A stretch of DNA of 64,000 nucleotides, taken from Roseobacter sinensis (GTDB taxonomy: Bacteria; Pseudomonadota; Alphaproteobacteria; Rhodobacterales; Rhodobacteraceae). The position numbers and the translations under genes were made by a program. Positions 1 through 7,226 of the stretch are shown here, piece by piece. The notes beneath the pieces are model-generated. The model worked only from the letters and a program-made list of their open reading frames with translations. It was not told the origin of the DNA and did no database searches. Numbering within the stretch: the first letter of the stretch is position 1; every line of letters begins with the position of its first letter. Location: contig NZ_JALIEB010000006.1 of assembly GCF_025755255.1 (NCBI RefSeq), positions 173,621-237,620 on the forward strand, read 5' to 3'.

Positions 1-762
1 GGCAATCTCTGCCTCCTCAACATCCGTTTCGATATCGATCGTCCATGACAGATAGGATGTCTCGGCCGCCAAAGCGTCGAGGTCGGGCAAATCGTCCAGA
101 TGGCAGGTCACCGTGCATGTGCCCAACTCATCCAGAGCGCGCAGCATGTGAAACGGTTCGTTGCCGGTTTCGAAGAGATCGTTGTCCGGCTTGAAGCGGA
201 TCGTAAAGCCAGACGGCGCGGCAGTCGGCAGCGCATCCAAGGGTGGAAGATCCGGGATTGACCCTTCCTCGTCGTCGCCGCCCAGATCCAGGTCGAGCGA
301 GAGAACGGCAGGCTGGAAGTCGATCTCTTCTTCCTCTGCGTCGTCTGCTTCCTCTTCGATCCCGGCTTCACCAAGGAGGCCGTTCAGCGAGTCGAGAAGG
401 GCCGCAGTCTCTTCCGTCGGCAGTTCACCATCGTCGCGGCTGATGCGCACGAGATCCGACAGGTGGTCGGCACACTGAAAGAAGACCTTGCGGGCTTCCG
501 TATCGGGCGACATGCGGCCGGCGCGCACCTCGTCCAACACCGTCTCGAAGCGGTGCGCAAATCGAACCAGGGCTTCGAGACCGAAGGCGCCGGCACCACC
601 TTTGATCGAGTGCACGGCACGGAAGACAATGTTGATGGTTTCGGGGTCATCATCGCCGTCGTCGAGCGCCTGAAGACCGTCTTGCAAAGCTTCCAGCAGC
701 TCTTCGCATTCGATAAAAAACGAGGCGCGAATTTCCGCCATCGGATCGTTGGTGTTAGACAT
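1..762 (-). CDS. cheA: Chemotaxis histidine kinase CheA, N-terminal part (cut by window edge)
   Basis: The minus-strand frame stays open from an ATG at 760-762 to the left edge, giving the first 254 residues. An HPt domain comes first, with the phospho-accepting histidine at about residue 51 inside AVHSIKGGAGAFG. An acidic linker (about 108-160) follows, then an alpha/beta region starting FTIRFKP that probably begins the domain next to HPt in CheA. The dimerisation, ATPase and CheW-binding domains lie outside the window. CheA autophosphorylates in response to chemoreceptors and passes phosphate to CheY. It starts 9 bases after the cheY stop, so the STAS gene, cheY and cheA form one operon. 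The identity is secure; the rest of the protein is unseen. Confidence 0.93.
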   Translation of the reverse strand, partial: MSNTNDPMAEIRASFFIECEELLEALQDGLQALDDGDDDPETINIVFRAVHSIKGGAGAFGLEALVRFAHRFETVLDEVRAGRMSPDTEARKVFFQCADHLSDLVRISRDDGELPTEETAALLDSLNGLLGEAGIEEEADDAEEEEIDFQPAVLSLDLDLGGDDEEGSIPDLPPLDALPTAAPSGFTIRFKPDNDLFETGNEPFHMLRALDELGTCTVTCHLDDLPDLDALAAETSYLSWTIDIETDVEEAEIA

Positions 763-771
763 GAGCCCCTC

Positions 772-1137
772 TTACCCCGCGACCATCTGCAGAGCTTTGA
801 TCAGTTTCGTCGGATCGAACGGCTTCACGATCCACCCGGTTGCGCCGGCATCGCGGGCCCGTGCTTTCAGCTCGGGGGCGGCCTCGGTCGTCAGGACAAG
901 AATTGGGGTTGCGCGGTGCTTGTCTTGTCCGCGCACCGCGTCGATGAAGCCGAAGCCATCCATCCGCGGCATATTGATGTCGGTGATGATGGCATCGGGC
1001 TCGATCCCTTCGAGCACTTCGATACCATGCACGCCATCATCGGCGGTGTGCACGTTGAAGCCGGCGGGCAACAGCGCCAACCGGATCATGTCGCGCATGG
1101 TGCGGCTGTCATCAACGGCAAGGATCTCCAAGCTCAT
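772..1137 (-). CDS. cheY: CheY-like response regulator
   Basis: A 121-residue single receiver domain with all expected residues: acidic pair Asp9/Asp10 (LAVDDSRTMR), phospho-acceptor Asp53 in ITDINMPRMDGF, Thr83/Thr84 in LVLTTEAAPE, and Lys105 in WIVKPFDPTKL. It has no output domain, as in CheY. It is the likely phosphate acceptor from the CheA encoded 9 bases downstream, and would signal to the flagellar motor or act as a phosphate sink. Its ATG overlaps the stop of the upstream STAS gene (ATGA), indicating translational coupling. Alphaproteobacteria often carry several CheY paralogues, so which one this is cannot be told from the window. Confidence 0.92.
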   Translation of the reverse strand: MSLEILAVDDSRTMRDMIRLALLPAGFNVHTADDGVHGIEVLEGIEPDAIITDINMPRMDGFGFIDAVRGQDKHRATPILVLTTEAAPELKARARDAGATGWIVKPFDPTKLIKALQMVAG

Positions 1138-1409
1138 GTCCGCCCCCGCGCAATTGTTTCGGGGCTCATGCCCATGACGCGCAGCTGATCGGTGACCCGG
1201 TCCGTTGCATTGATGACCGAGACGGCGCGGCCGGCGGCCACGGCACCGGTGGCGGCGGCCAGCATCACCTGCAGGCAGAGGGCGCCCAGATGTTTGACCT
1301 CGGACAGATCCATGATGAGGTCGCCTTCGGCATGCTCTTTCAGCTGGGTCTTGAGTGCTGACGCTGCGGGCAGGTCGAGGCGGGAGGCGAGAACGATAGG
1401 GTCACTCAT
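1134..1409 (-). CDS. STAS-domain protein of the chemotaxis operon
   Basis: A 91-residue protein consisting of one STAS (anti-sigma-factor antagonist-like) fold. The strand-loop-helix signature reads DLSEVKHLGALCLQVM. In SpoIIAA-type proteins this loop carries a phosphorylatable serine; here Ala and Leu stand at those positions, so regulation by serine phosphorylation is unlikely. Small STAS proteins of this type commonly open chemotaxis operons in alphaproteobacteria, where their job is not well defined. A GGAG ribosome-binding site sits about 10 bases before the ATG, and the gene overlaps cheY by four bases. It is the first gene of the operon seen here. Confidence 0.8.
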   Translation of the reverse strand: MSDPIVLASRLDLPAASALKTQLKEHAEGDLIMDLSEVKHLGALCLQVMLAAATGAVAAGRAVSVINATDRVTDQLRVMGMSPETIARGRT

Positions 1410-1501
1410 TGCGCTGGTCTCCGGATGAAGGAATTGTGCGGCTGCATCGCTCTCTCCACGTCAACTGATCTCACGAATGGAGGGGTTGTAGAGCGCAGGA
1501 C

Positions 1502-1517
1502 GTTAAGACGGAGTTAC
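1502..1517 (-). promoter_or_regulatory. CtrA-like box upstream of the chemotaxis operon
   Basis: Read on the minus strand the site is GTAA, seven bases, then TTAAC. The known full CtrA site is TTAA-N7-TTAAC, so one base differs. It lies about 95 bases upstream of the STAS start codon. Control of chemotaxis and flagellar genes by CckA-ChpT-CtrA is established in Rhodobacterales, and chpT is in this window at 52525..53121. That this particular site is used is an inference. Confidence 0.4.
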
Positions 1518-1587
1518 CCGCAAAAAAACTTTTCAACCGCTCGGCATCGGGGGTGGTGTCAGTGGCTCTCGCCGCGCCGGCAAGCAC

Positions 1588-1613
1588 AAAAAACCCGGCC
1601 GATCAGGCCGGGG
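1588..1613 (-). terminator. Intrinsic terminator of the one-carbon operon
   Basis: CCCGGCC (1594-1600) and GGCCGGG (1606-1612) form a seven-pair stem around a five-base loop. On the minus strand the stem is followed directly by six T residues (A-run at 1588-1593). It lies 26 bases after the stop of the methyltransferase gene ending at 1639. Confidence 0.88.
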
Positions 1614-1638
1614 TCCTCATCCATGACGATGGGCGACG

Positions 1639-2721
1639 TCAGGCGCGCCGCCGTCGTCCCCCGACGCGGCCCGCGCGGCCGCGTCCTTCGTGCCCCGGCT
1701 TCGGCGCTTCCTTGTTGAAGGTGATCCAGGCCCCACCATGCGGGTCGTTGTTTGTCAGGAAATTCGCGGCCCGAATCGCCTCCATTTCCTTGCCCGGGCG
1801 CGGCTTGGTCGAGCCAAGGCCGGTGAGCTGACAGAAAAGCTCCGGGTCCATGTCGTCAGGCACACTCACGCCGGCTGCCGCGAGTTCCGCCCGCTTCGCC
1901 TCGATCTTGGCCGCCGAGACGGGCAGGGCCACCGGGTTCATGATCGCCGAGGTCATGCCCGCGCCCATGGCCATCGGCAAAAAGGCGTTGTTGATCCCGT
2001 GACGGTTCGGCAACCCGAAGGAGATGTTCGATGCACCGCAGGTCGTGTTCACGCCCAGCTCTTCGCGCAGGCGGCGCACCAGCGTGAAGACCTGATTGCC
2101 CGCGGTGGCCATGGCTCCGATAGGCATCACCAGAGGATCGACGACGATGTCATGGGCGGGGATACCGAAGTCGGCGGCCCGCTCGACGATTTTCTTGGCG
2201 ACGGCAAAGCGCACGTCGGGGTCTTCCGAGATGCCGGTGTCATCGTTGGAGATCGCCACGACCGGCACATTATACTTCTTCACCAGCGGCAGCACGATGT
2301 CCAGCCGCTCTTCCTCGCCCGTCACGGAGTTCAGGAGCGGACGGCCCTCGCAGGCCTCGAGGCCGGATTCCAGCGCCCCGGGGACCGAGCTGTCGATGCA
2401 GAGCGGGACATCGACAATGGCCTGGACACGCTCGACCAGTTCCTTCATCAGCGGCGGTTCGACGAAATTGTTGTCGGCATAGCGTGTGTCTTCTGCCATC
2501 TTGTTGGTGAAGACGGCGCCCGAGTTCACGTCGAGCACGTTCGCGCCTGCCTCGACCTGCGCCACCGCATCCGCTTCCACCGTCGAGAAATCCCCCGCTT
2601 CCAGTTCCAGCGCCAGCTTCTTGCGACCGGTGGGGTTGATCCGTTCGCCGATCACGCAGAAGGGCTGATCAAAGCCGATGATCGCGGTCTTGGTCTTGGA
2701 TTCGACGATTGTGCGGGTCAT
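1639..2721 (-). CDS. Methyltetrahydrofolate:corrinoid methyltransferase (pterin-binding domain protein, split MetH type)
   Basis: A 360-residue protein of the dihydropteroate-synthase-like pterin-binding family. Motifs include CVIGERINPTGRKK near residue 22, the GANVLDVNSG strand near 58, CIDSSVPGALESGL, NSVTGEEERLD, and a conserved GASNISFGLPNR loop typical of methyltetrahydrofolate:cobalamin methyltransferases. It would move the methyl group of 5-methyltetrahydrofolate to a corrinoid protein. It follows the reductase that makes methyltetrahydrofolate by 15 bases. In roseobacters such a protein is, to my recollection, one part of a three-part methionine synthase (Phaeobacter inhibens). The C-terminus is an odd Arg/Gly-rich tail (GRGRAGRVGGRRRRA). 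The homocysteine and B12 parts are not in this window. Confidence 0.85.
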   Translation of the reverse strand: MTRTIVESKTKTAIIGFDQPFCVIGERINPTGRKKLALELEAGDFSTVEADAVAQVEAGANVLDVNSGAVFTNKMAEDTRYADNNFVEPPLMKELVERVQAIVDVPLCIDSSVPGALESGLEACEGRPLLNSVTGEEERLDIVLPLVKKYNVPVVAISNDDTGISEDPDVRFAVAKKIVERAADFGIPAHDIVVDPLVMPIGAMATAGNQVFTLVRRLREELGVNTTCGASNISFGLPNRHGINNAFLPMAMGAGMTSAIMNPVALPVSAAKIEAKRAELAAAGVSVPDDMDPELFCQLTGLGSTKPRPGKEMEAIRAANFLTNNDPHGGAWITFNKEAPKPGHEGRGRAGRVGGRRRRA

Positions 2722-2736
2722 GCAGCGGTCCTTAGG

Positions 2737-3663
2737 TCAGGCGTTGGCGGGAACGGCGGAGGCACCGCCGTTGTCGATGGCCCATGTGGCGTTCGTCTTG
2801 ATGCCGCCCAATGGGAAGAAGTGCACGTTGGTGATGTTGAAGTCCGGGTGCGCCGCCTTGTGCGCGGCGAGGACGCCGAGCACATCCGTGGGCTCATAAG
2901 GCAGCAGCAGCTTGGTCACGTCCATCGCGCGCTTCTGCAGCACCTTGAGCGACGGGCCGACGCCGCAGGCGATGGCGAATTTGATCAGGGTTTGCAGCTT
3001 TGCGGGGCCCGCAATGCCGATGTGGATGGGCAGGGTGATGCCTTGCGCGGCCAGATCGTCGGCCCAGGCGATGATCGGTTTGGCATCGAAGGCAAACTGC
3101 GTGGCGATCGCCATCTGCGCATCCGTCCGGCTTTGGAAGTCGTTCTTCCATTTCAGCGCGGCGGTCACATTGGTCATGGAGCCGTCGGCGTCGATGTCGC
3201 GGTTGCCCTCTGGGTGACCGGCCACATGCAGGCGCTCGAAGCCTGCTTCATCGAAGAGCCCGGTCTCCATCAGCTGCATGGAGCTGTCGAAATCGCCATG
3301 CGGCCTCGCCACGCCCCCGGCGAGCAGCAGCGCCTGTTTGACGTCCGCCTCGCCCTGATAGCGTGCGATCCAGTCGGCGAGCGTTGCCCTGTCCTTGATG
3401 ATACGCGCCGGGAAATGCGGCATGACCGGGTAGCCGTCGGCGTTCAGGCGCTTGGCGGTTGCGACCATGTCGTCGATGGGCGTGCCTTCGATGTGAGCGA
3501 CATAGACGCGCGTGCCCTCGGGCAGCAGGTCGCGGAAGTTCTCGACCTTCTCGGCTGTGCGCGGCATCACCTCGATGGAGTATCCCTGCAGGAACGTCTC
3601 GACCTCCGGGTTGGTCGGGGTCAGCACGGGGGCCGCTTTCTTCTTGAAATTCAGCAGAGCCAT
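2737..3663 (-). CDS. Methylenetetrahydrofolate reductase-like protein
   Basis: A 308-residue TIM-barrel protein of the MetF superfamily. Recognisable parts are the N-terminal strand YSIEVMPRTAEK, VYVAHIEGTPIDDM, the strand-loop KQALLLAGGVARPHGDF that fits the folate/FAD region, the HVAGHPEGN segment, and FPLGGIKTNATW near the C-terminus. It probably reduces methylene-THF to methyl-THF for the neighbouring methyltransferase. It is shorter and more diverged than E. coli MetF and belongs to the subgroup found beside the PF13769 protein in Rhodobacteraceae. It is the middle gene of a three-gene operon, 48 bases after the upstream gene and 15 before the next. Confidence 0.83.
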   Translation of the reverse strand: MALLNFKKKAAPVLTPTNPEVETFLQGYSIEVMPRTAEKVENFRDLLPEGTRVYVAHIEGTPIDDMVATAKRLNADGYPVMPHFPARIIKDRATLADWIARYQGEADVKQALLLAGGVARPHGDFDSSMQLMETGLFDEAGFERLHVAGHPEGNRDIDADGSMTNVTAALKWKNDFQSRTDAQMAIATQFAFDAKPIIAWADDLAAQGITLPIHIGIAGPAKLQTLIKFAIACGVGPSLKVLQKRAMDVTKLLLPYEPTDVLGVLAAHKAAHPDFNITNVHFFPLGGIKTNATWAIDNGGASAVPANA

Positions 3664-3711
3664 CAGACGGTCCTTTCGGGTCAGAAGAGGGTCGAGGAAG
3701 CGCAGCAGGGG

Positions 3712-4008
3712 TCAGGCCCAGCCGTCGTTATCAATCAGCGCCTTTATGCGGTCGCGGTCGTATTCTGTGTCGAGCCGCGCCGCCTGCGCGTCGGCAATCG
3801 CCTCCGGGTCGCCGTCGACCGAAAACGGATCGGCCTTGCGCCACTCTCCCAGATATGCATCGGTGTCCGCAGCACCCACCTTCATCGCCGCCCGGTCGAT
3901 CGCCTGCTCGAACCGCTCGGGAAGAGGGCGCTTGGCCCCACGCCGCCCCTTGCCCACAATCACCTGGGCCGGGATATCGCGCCAGTAAACAATTGTCACA
4001 TCGGGCAT
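3712..4008 (-). CDS. PF13769 ('virulence factor') family small protein, partner of the folate operon
   Basis: A 98-residue protein starting MPDVTIVYWRDIPAQVIVGK. The YWRDIPAQV start and the RRGAKRPLPERFEQAIDRAA stretch match the small PF13769 family, named 'virulence factor' in databases without a known activity. It regularly sits beside methylenetetrahydrofolate reductase in Rhodobacteraceae, so a role in methyl transfer or methionine synthesis is more plausible than virulence. It is the promoter-proximal gene of the operon. The ATG at 4006-4008 was preferred; an in-frame ATG at 4027-4029 with a nearby GAAGAG would add seven residues and cannot be excluded. Confidence 0.72.
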   Translation of the reverse strand: MPDVTIVYWRDIPAQVIVGKGRRGAKRPLPERFEQAIDRAAMKVGAADTDAYLGEWRKADPFSVDGDPEAIADAQAARLDTEYDRDRIKALIDNDGWA

Positions 4009-4287
4009 GGGCTGATTCCCTATGAGCATCTCTTCGCGCCTGTCTAACGGCTGCTGATCCGTTTTCGAGGCCGAATTTCGACAGAACGCGCGTTGTCCGC
4101 GACCCCGTGGGTGTATCGCATCTGCGCGCGCAGAGCGAGCGATGCGCGCCGCCAAAATCCTCATGATGACTGTGAGGCGCACTGCATCGGCCGGGCCGGG
4201 AGCGGTATGTCCTGGGACACAGCAGCGCTTGCGCACGGGCGCGCGCCGGATTACTCTACCCGCAACTCGAAATGAAAGGCGCAAAAG

Positions 4288-5403
4288 ATGGCGCCACAGC
4301 GTCCCAAAGGTGCGGGCGCGCTCGAAAAAAAGACGGCTCTGAGCCCCGCGCCAGTTCCGCCCCGATCCGGTGAGCTTTATGCCGCGCTCGATCTGGGCAC
4401 AAACAGCTGCCGCATGTTGATTGCCCAGCCGAAGGGCAATGGTTTTCATGTGGTCGACAGCTTCTCCAAATCCGTGCAACTGGGCGCGGGGCTGGAGAAA
4501 ACCGGGCGGTTGTCGCGCGGATCTATGACGCGCACCATCCAGGCCCTGCGCATCTGCCAGCAGAAGCTGCGGCGCAACAAGGTGCGGCGGATGCGCCTCG
4601 TGGCCACCGAGGCCTGCCGCCGGGCGCTCAATGCACAGGATTTCCTGCGCCGCGTGCAGCGCGAGACGGGGCTGCGGCTGGACATCATCAAACCGCAGGA
4701 GGAGGCGCAGCTGGCCGTGATCTCCTGTGCGCCGCTGGTCAGCCGCAATACCGAGAACCTGCTCGTGGTGGACATCGGCGGCGGCTCGACCGAGCTGGTG
4801 TGGATTGACCTGACGGATGTGCCGCGCCACGACCGGCCGCAATCGATCATGCGGCTGCACAACGGGTTCAATCCGGTGATGACGGACCTGCCGCAGGCGC
4901 GGGTGGTGGACTGGATCTCGGTGCCGCTTGGGGTCGCGACCCTGCGCGACCAGTTCAACGACGTCGAAGACGATGCGGCGCGCTTTGCGCTGATGAGCTG
5001 GTTCTTCGAGGAGAACCTTGCGGACTTCACGCCTTATCACGACACGCAGCCGCATGAGAAATTCCAGATCGTGGGCACCTCCGGTACCGTGACCACGGTG
5101 GCCGCGAGCCACCTCGGTCTCAAACGCTACGACCGCACGAAGGTTGACGGGCTGCACATGACCTCGGATCAGATCGACCGGGTGATCCGCTCGTATCTCG
5201 CGCTCGGCCCGGCGGGTCGGCGGGCCGATCCGCGCATCGGGCAGGACCGGCAAGCGCTGATCATGTCCGGTTCGGCGATCCTGCAGGCGCTGATGCGCTG
5301 CTGGCCGACGGACCGGCTTTCGGTGGCGGATCGCGGGCTGCGCGAGGGGCTGCTCTACGCTCAGATGAATGCCGACGGCGTGTTGGAAGACGGAGAGTTC
5401 TGA
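4288..5403 (+). CDS. Ppx/GppA family exopolyphosphatase
   Basis: A 371-residue actin-fold phosphatase. The first phosphate loop is [16 protein letters not shown] near residues 31-46, the second is [15 protein letters not shown] near 155-170, and the C-terminal adenosine-like loop reads [13 protein letters not shown]. These are hallmarks of Ppx and GppA enzymes, which cleave polyphosphate or pppGpp. At 371 residues it lacks the HD-like C-terminal domain of long Ppx enzymes, so it is the short form. Its stop overlaps the start of rlmE by one base, a pairing common in Rhodobacterales. The first 30 residues are a basic, low-complexity leader. Confidence 0.88.
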   Translation: MAPQRPKGAGALEKKTALSPAPVPPRSGELYAALDLGTNSCRMLIAQPKGNGFHVVDSFSKSVQLGAGLEKTGRLSRGSMTRTIQALRICQQKLRRNKVRRMRLVATEACRRALNAQDFLRRVQRETGLRLDIIKPQEEAQLAVISCAPLVSRNTENLLVVDIGGGSTELVWIDLTDVPRHDRPQSIMRLHNGFNPVMTDLPQARVVDWISVPLGVATLRDQFNDVEDDAARFALMSWFFEENLADFTPYHDTQPHEKFQIVGTSGTVTTVAASHLGLKRYDRTKVDGLHMTSDQIDRVIRSYLALGPAGRRADPRIGQDRQALIMSGSAILQALMRCWPTDRLSVADRGLREGLLYAQMNADGVLEDGEF

Positions 5404-6125
5404 TGGCAAAGACGCCAAGCGGCAAGAACACATCCGGGCGCGGGCAGCGTGAGCTGAAGGTCAAGGTCAAATCTGCCCGCGGGCGCAAGCTCAGCTCGAC
5501 CCGCTGGTTGCAGCGGCAGTTGAACGATCCTTACGTCAAGCGCGCCAAGGCCGAGGGGTATCGCGGCCGCGCGGCCTACAAGATCATGGAGCTCGATGAC
5601 AAGTATCGCTTCCTCGTGCCCGGCGCACGGGTGGTGGACCTTGGGGCGGCTCCCGGTGGCTGGTGCCAGGTGGCGGTGAAGCGGGTCAATGCGCTGGGGG
5701 AGAAGTCGGGCAAGGCCGTGGGCACCATCCTCGGCATCGACTTGCAGGAGATGGAGCCCATCGCGGGCTGCGATCTGCACCAACTCGACTTCATGGAGGA
5801 GGATGCGGATCCCAAGGTGAAAGAGTGGCTGGGCGGCAAGGCGGATGTTGTGATGTCGGACATGGCGGCCAGCAGTTCCGGCCACAAGCAGACCGATCAC
5901 CTGCGGATCATCGCGCTCTGTGAGGCGGCTGCATATTTTGCGTTCGACGTGCTGGACGAGGGTGGCACTTTCGTGGCCAAGGTCCTTGCGGGCGGGGCGG
6001 AAGGCGAATTGCAGAAGCTGCTGAAGCAGCGATTCTCCAAGGTGGCCAACATCAAACCACCCGCGTCACGCTCGGACAGCTCCGAAAAATTCGTTGTGGC
6101 AACAGGGTTTCGCGGCGCCCGCTGA
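5403..6125 (+). CDS. rlmE: 23S rRNA (uridine-2'-O)-methyltransferase RlmE
   Basis: A 240-residue FtsJ/RrmJ enzyme that methylates the 2'-OH of U2552 in the A-loop of 23S rRNA using S-adenosylmethionine. The catalytic K-D-K-E tetrad is visible: Lys in [10 protein letters not shown], Asp in [12 protein letters not shown], Lys in [10 protein letters not shown], Glu in [12 protein letters not shown]. The SAM-binding loop is [15 protein letters not shown]. The N-terminus carries a basic extension of about 35 residues, usual in alphaproteobacterial RlmE. The ATG overlaps the last base of the Ppx stop codon, so the two genes are probably co-translated. Confidence 0.93.
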   Translation: MAKTPSGKNTSGRGQRELKVKVKSARGRKLSSTRWLQRQLNDPYVKRAKAEGYRGRAAYKIMELDDKYRFLVPGARVVDLGAAPGGWCQVAVKRVNALGEKSGKAVGTILGIDLQEMEPIAGCDLHQLDFMEEDADPKVKEWLGGKADVVMSDMAASSSGHKQTDHLRIIALCEAAAYFAFDVLDEGGTFVAKVLAGGAEGELQKLLKQRFSKVANIKPPASRSDSSEKFVVATGFRGAR

Positions 6126-6129
6126 CCGC

Positions 6130-6144
6130 TTTACCATCCATTAA
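6130..6144 (+). promoter_or_regulatory. CtrA-like box
   Basis: The sequence reads TTTA, CCATCCA, TTAA. This matches TTAA-N7-TTAA with one mismatch and also contains the CCAT extension seen in many CtrA half sites. It lies 71 bases upstream of the exported sensor-like gene at 6215. A chance match remains possible. Confidence 0.3.
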
Positions 6145-6214
6145 AGAAGTTCAGCTTAGCGTGAGCGCAGTTTTGCGCCGCCTCTGGCGTATCCACGCTG
6201 AAAAGGACCCATAG

Positions 6215-6787
6215 ATGCTCCGCACATTTGCACTTTCCCTCCCGGTCGTCGTTGCAGCCAGCATGGCGGCTGCCGTCGAAGCACCGCCCGCAATGACAGC
6301 CTTTGTCGAAACCGACATCATGTCCTGGGCGCAAAGCCAGCAGGTGATCGACGCGGTGAACGAAAAGAACGGCAAGACCGCGGGCGTGAGTGCGGCGCAG
6401 ATTGAAGAGTGGGACACCCAGTGGCGCGCGGAAGTGGGCCAGACGGACCAGCCGCTGGTCAGCGCGGTCATGTCCCACCCGCTCTCGGCGTTTCTGTCCG
6501 AGCAGGTGGCCGCATCGGGCGGACGTATCACCGAGATTTTCGTCATGGACGCCGTCGGCCTGAACGTGGCGGCCAGCGATGTTACCTCTGATTACTGGCA
6601 AGGTGATGAGGACAAGCACATCAAGACCTACGGCGTCGGCCCCGATGCGATCCACGTCAGCGAGATCGAATTCGACGAGAGCACTCAGACCTACCAGGGG
6701 CAGGTCTCCTTCACGCTGACCGACCCGGCGACCAACCAGGTGGTCGGGGCGATGACGGTGGGCCTGAACGCCGAAGCCTTCTACTGA
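6215..6787 (+). CDS. Exported stand-alone PDC/Cache-like sensor domain protein
   Basis: A 190-residue protein with a signal peptide (MLRTFALSLPVVVAASMAAA, cleavage near residue 20-24). The mature part resembles a single Cache/PDC-type extracellular sensing fold: a long N-terminal helix (MTAFVETDIMSWAQSQQVID), ITEIFVMDAVGLNVAASD, a SDYWQGDEDKH segment, then strands YQGQVSFTLTDPATNQVVGA. Such folds usually sense ligands as part of a chemoreceptor or kinase; here no membrane anchor or output domain follows. It may be a periplasmic ligand-binding partner. The gene is monocistronic with a hairpin 27 bases downstream. Confidence 0.7.
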   Translation: MLRTFALSLPVVVAASMAAAVEAPPAMTAFVETDIMSWAQSQQVIDAVNEKNGKTAGVSAAQIEEWDTQWRAEVGQTDQPLVSAVMSHPLSAFLSEQVAASGGRITEIFVMDAVGLNVAASDVTSDYWQGDEDKHIKTYGVGPDAIHVSEIEFDESTQTYQGQVSFTLTDPATNQVVGAMTVGLNAEAFY

Positions 6788-6813
6788 TCGCAGATGCAGG
6801 CGCGCCTTCGGAC

Positions 6814-6833
6814 GCGTCTGCCAAGGCAGACGT
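6814..6833 (+). terminator. Hairpin after the sensor-like gene, possible terminator
   Basis: CGTCTGCC (6815-6822) and GGCAGACG (6825-6832) form an eight-pair stem with a very short loop. No clear T-run follows, so it may end transcription weakly or only protect the mRNA end. Confidence 0.45.
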
Positions 6834-7226
6834 CCTGCCTCCTCTGACCCACGCGCAGAAGATCCTTTGACATCTTGATGGCCTTCCCGGTTCGGGCAGG
6901 CCATTCTGCTGCTGGCGCCCTCCCTTTTTCCGAAATCCTTTGAAGAGGCAAGGTCAGGGGAAGCGCGCAAATCGGCTCTGGCCCCAAAGGACTCTTCAAA
7001 GACCAACCGCGTGATTGCGACTTCGGGGGTCGTCCTGGCCGTGTCGTTCATGTCGCTGGAGCGCGGTATCCTGGCCGGGCGACGCCCTGAGCCGTTGCCG
7101 GCGCCCCCGTTGCGTGACCGCAGGGCTATGGCCGCGTTGTGACGAAGCCGTTTCGCGAATGACATCGGCTGGGCTATGCTGCCTGAAAACACGGACGGCG
7201 CAGGAACCGCAGCACCTGGGTCTCGC
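6834..7226. other. Intergenic stretch before the ABC-like gene
   Basis: About 390 bases without a supported gene. The base composition matches the coding surroundings, but the open frames on both strands are short and show no recognisable motifs. It presumably holds the promoter of the gene at 7227; no clear -35/-10 pair was found. Confidence 0.4.

Noticed and set aside
1690..4047. 785-codon plus-strand open frame across the folate operon
   Set aside because: It is a mirror of three well-supported minus-strand genes; its protein is rich in His, Arg and Asp and has no domain, typical of antisense frames in GC-rich DNA.
4009..4287. Cobalamin or SAM riboswitch before the folate-corrinoid operon
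   Set aside because: No B12-box or SAM-II-like conserved core was visible in this 279-base gap.
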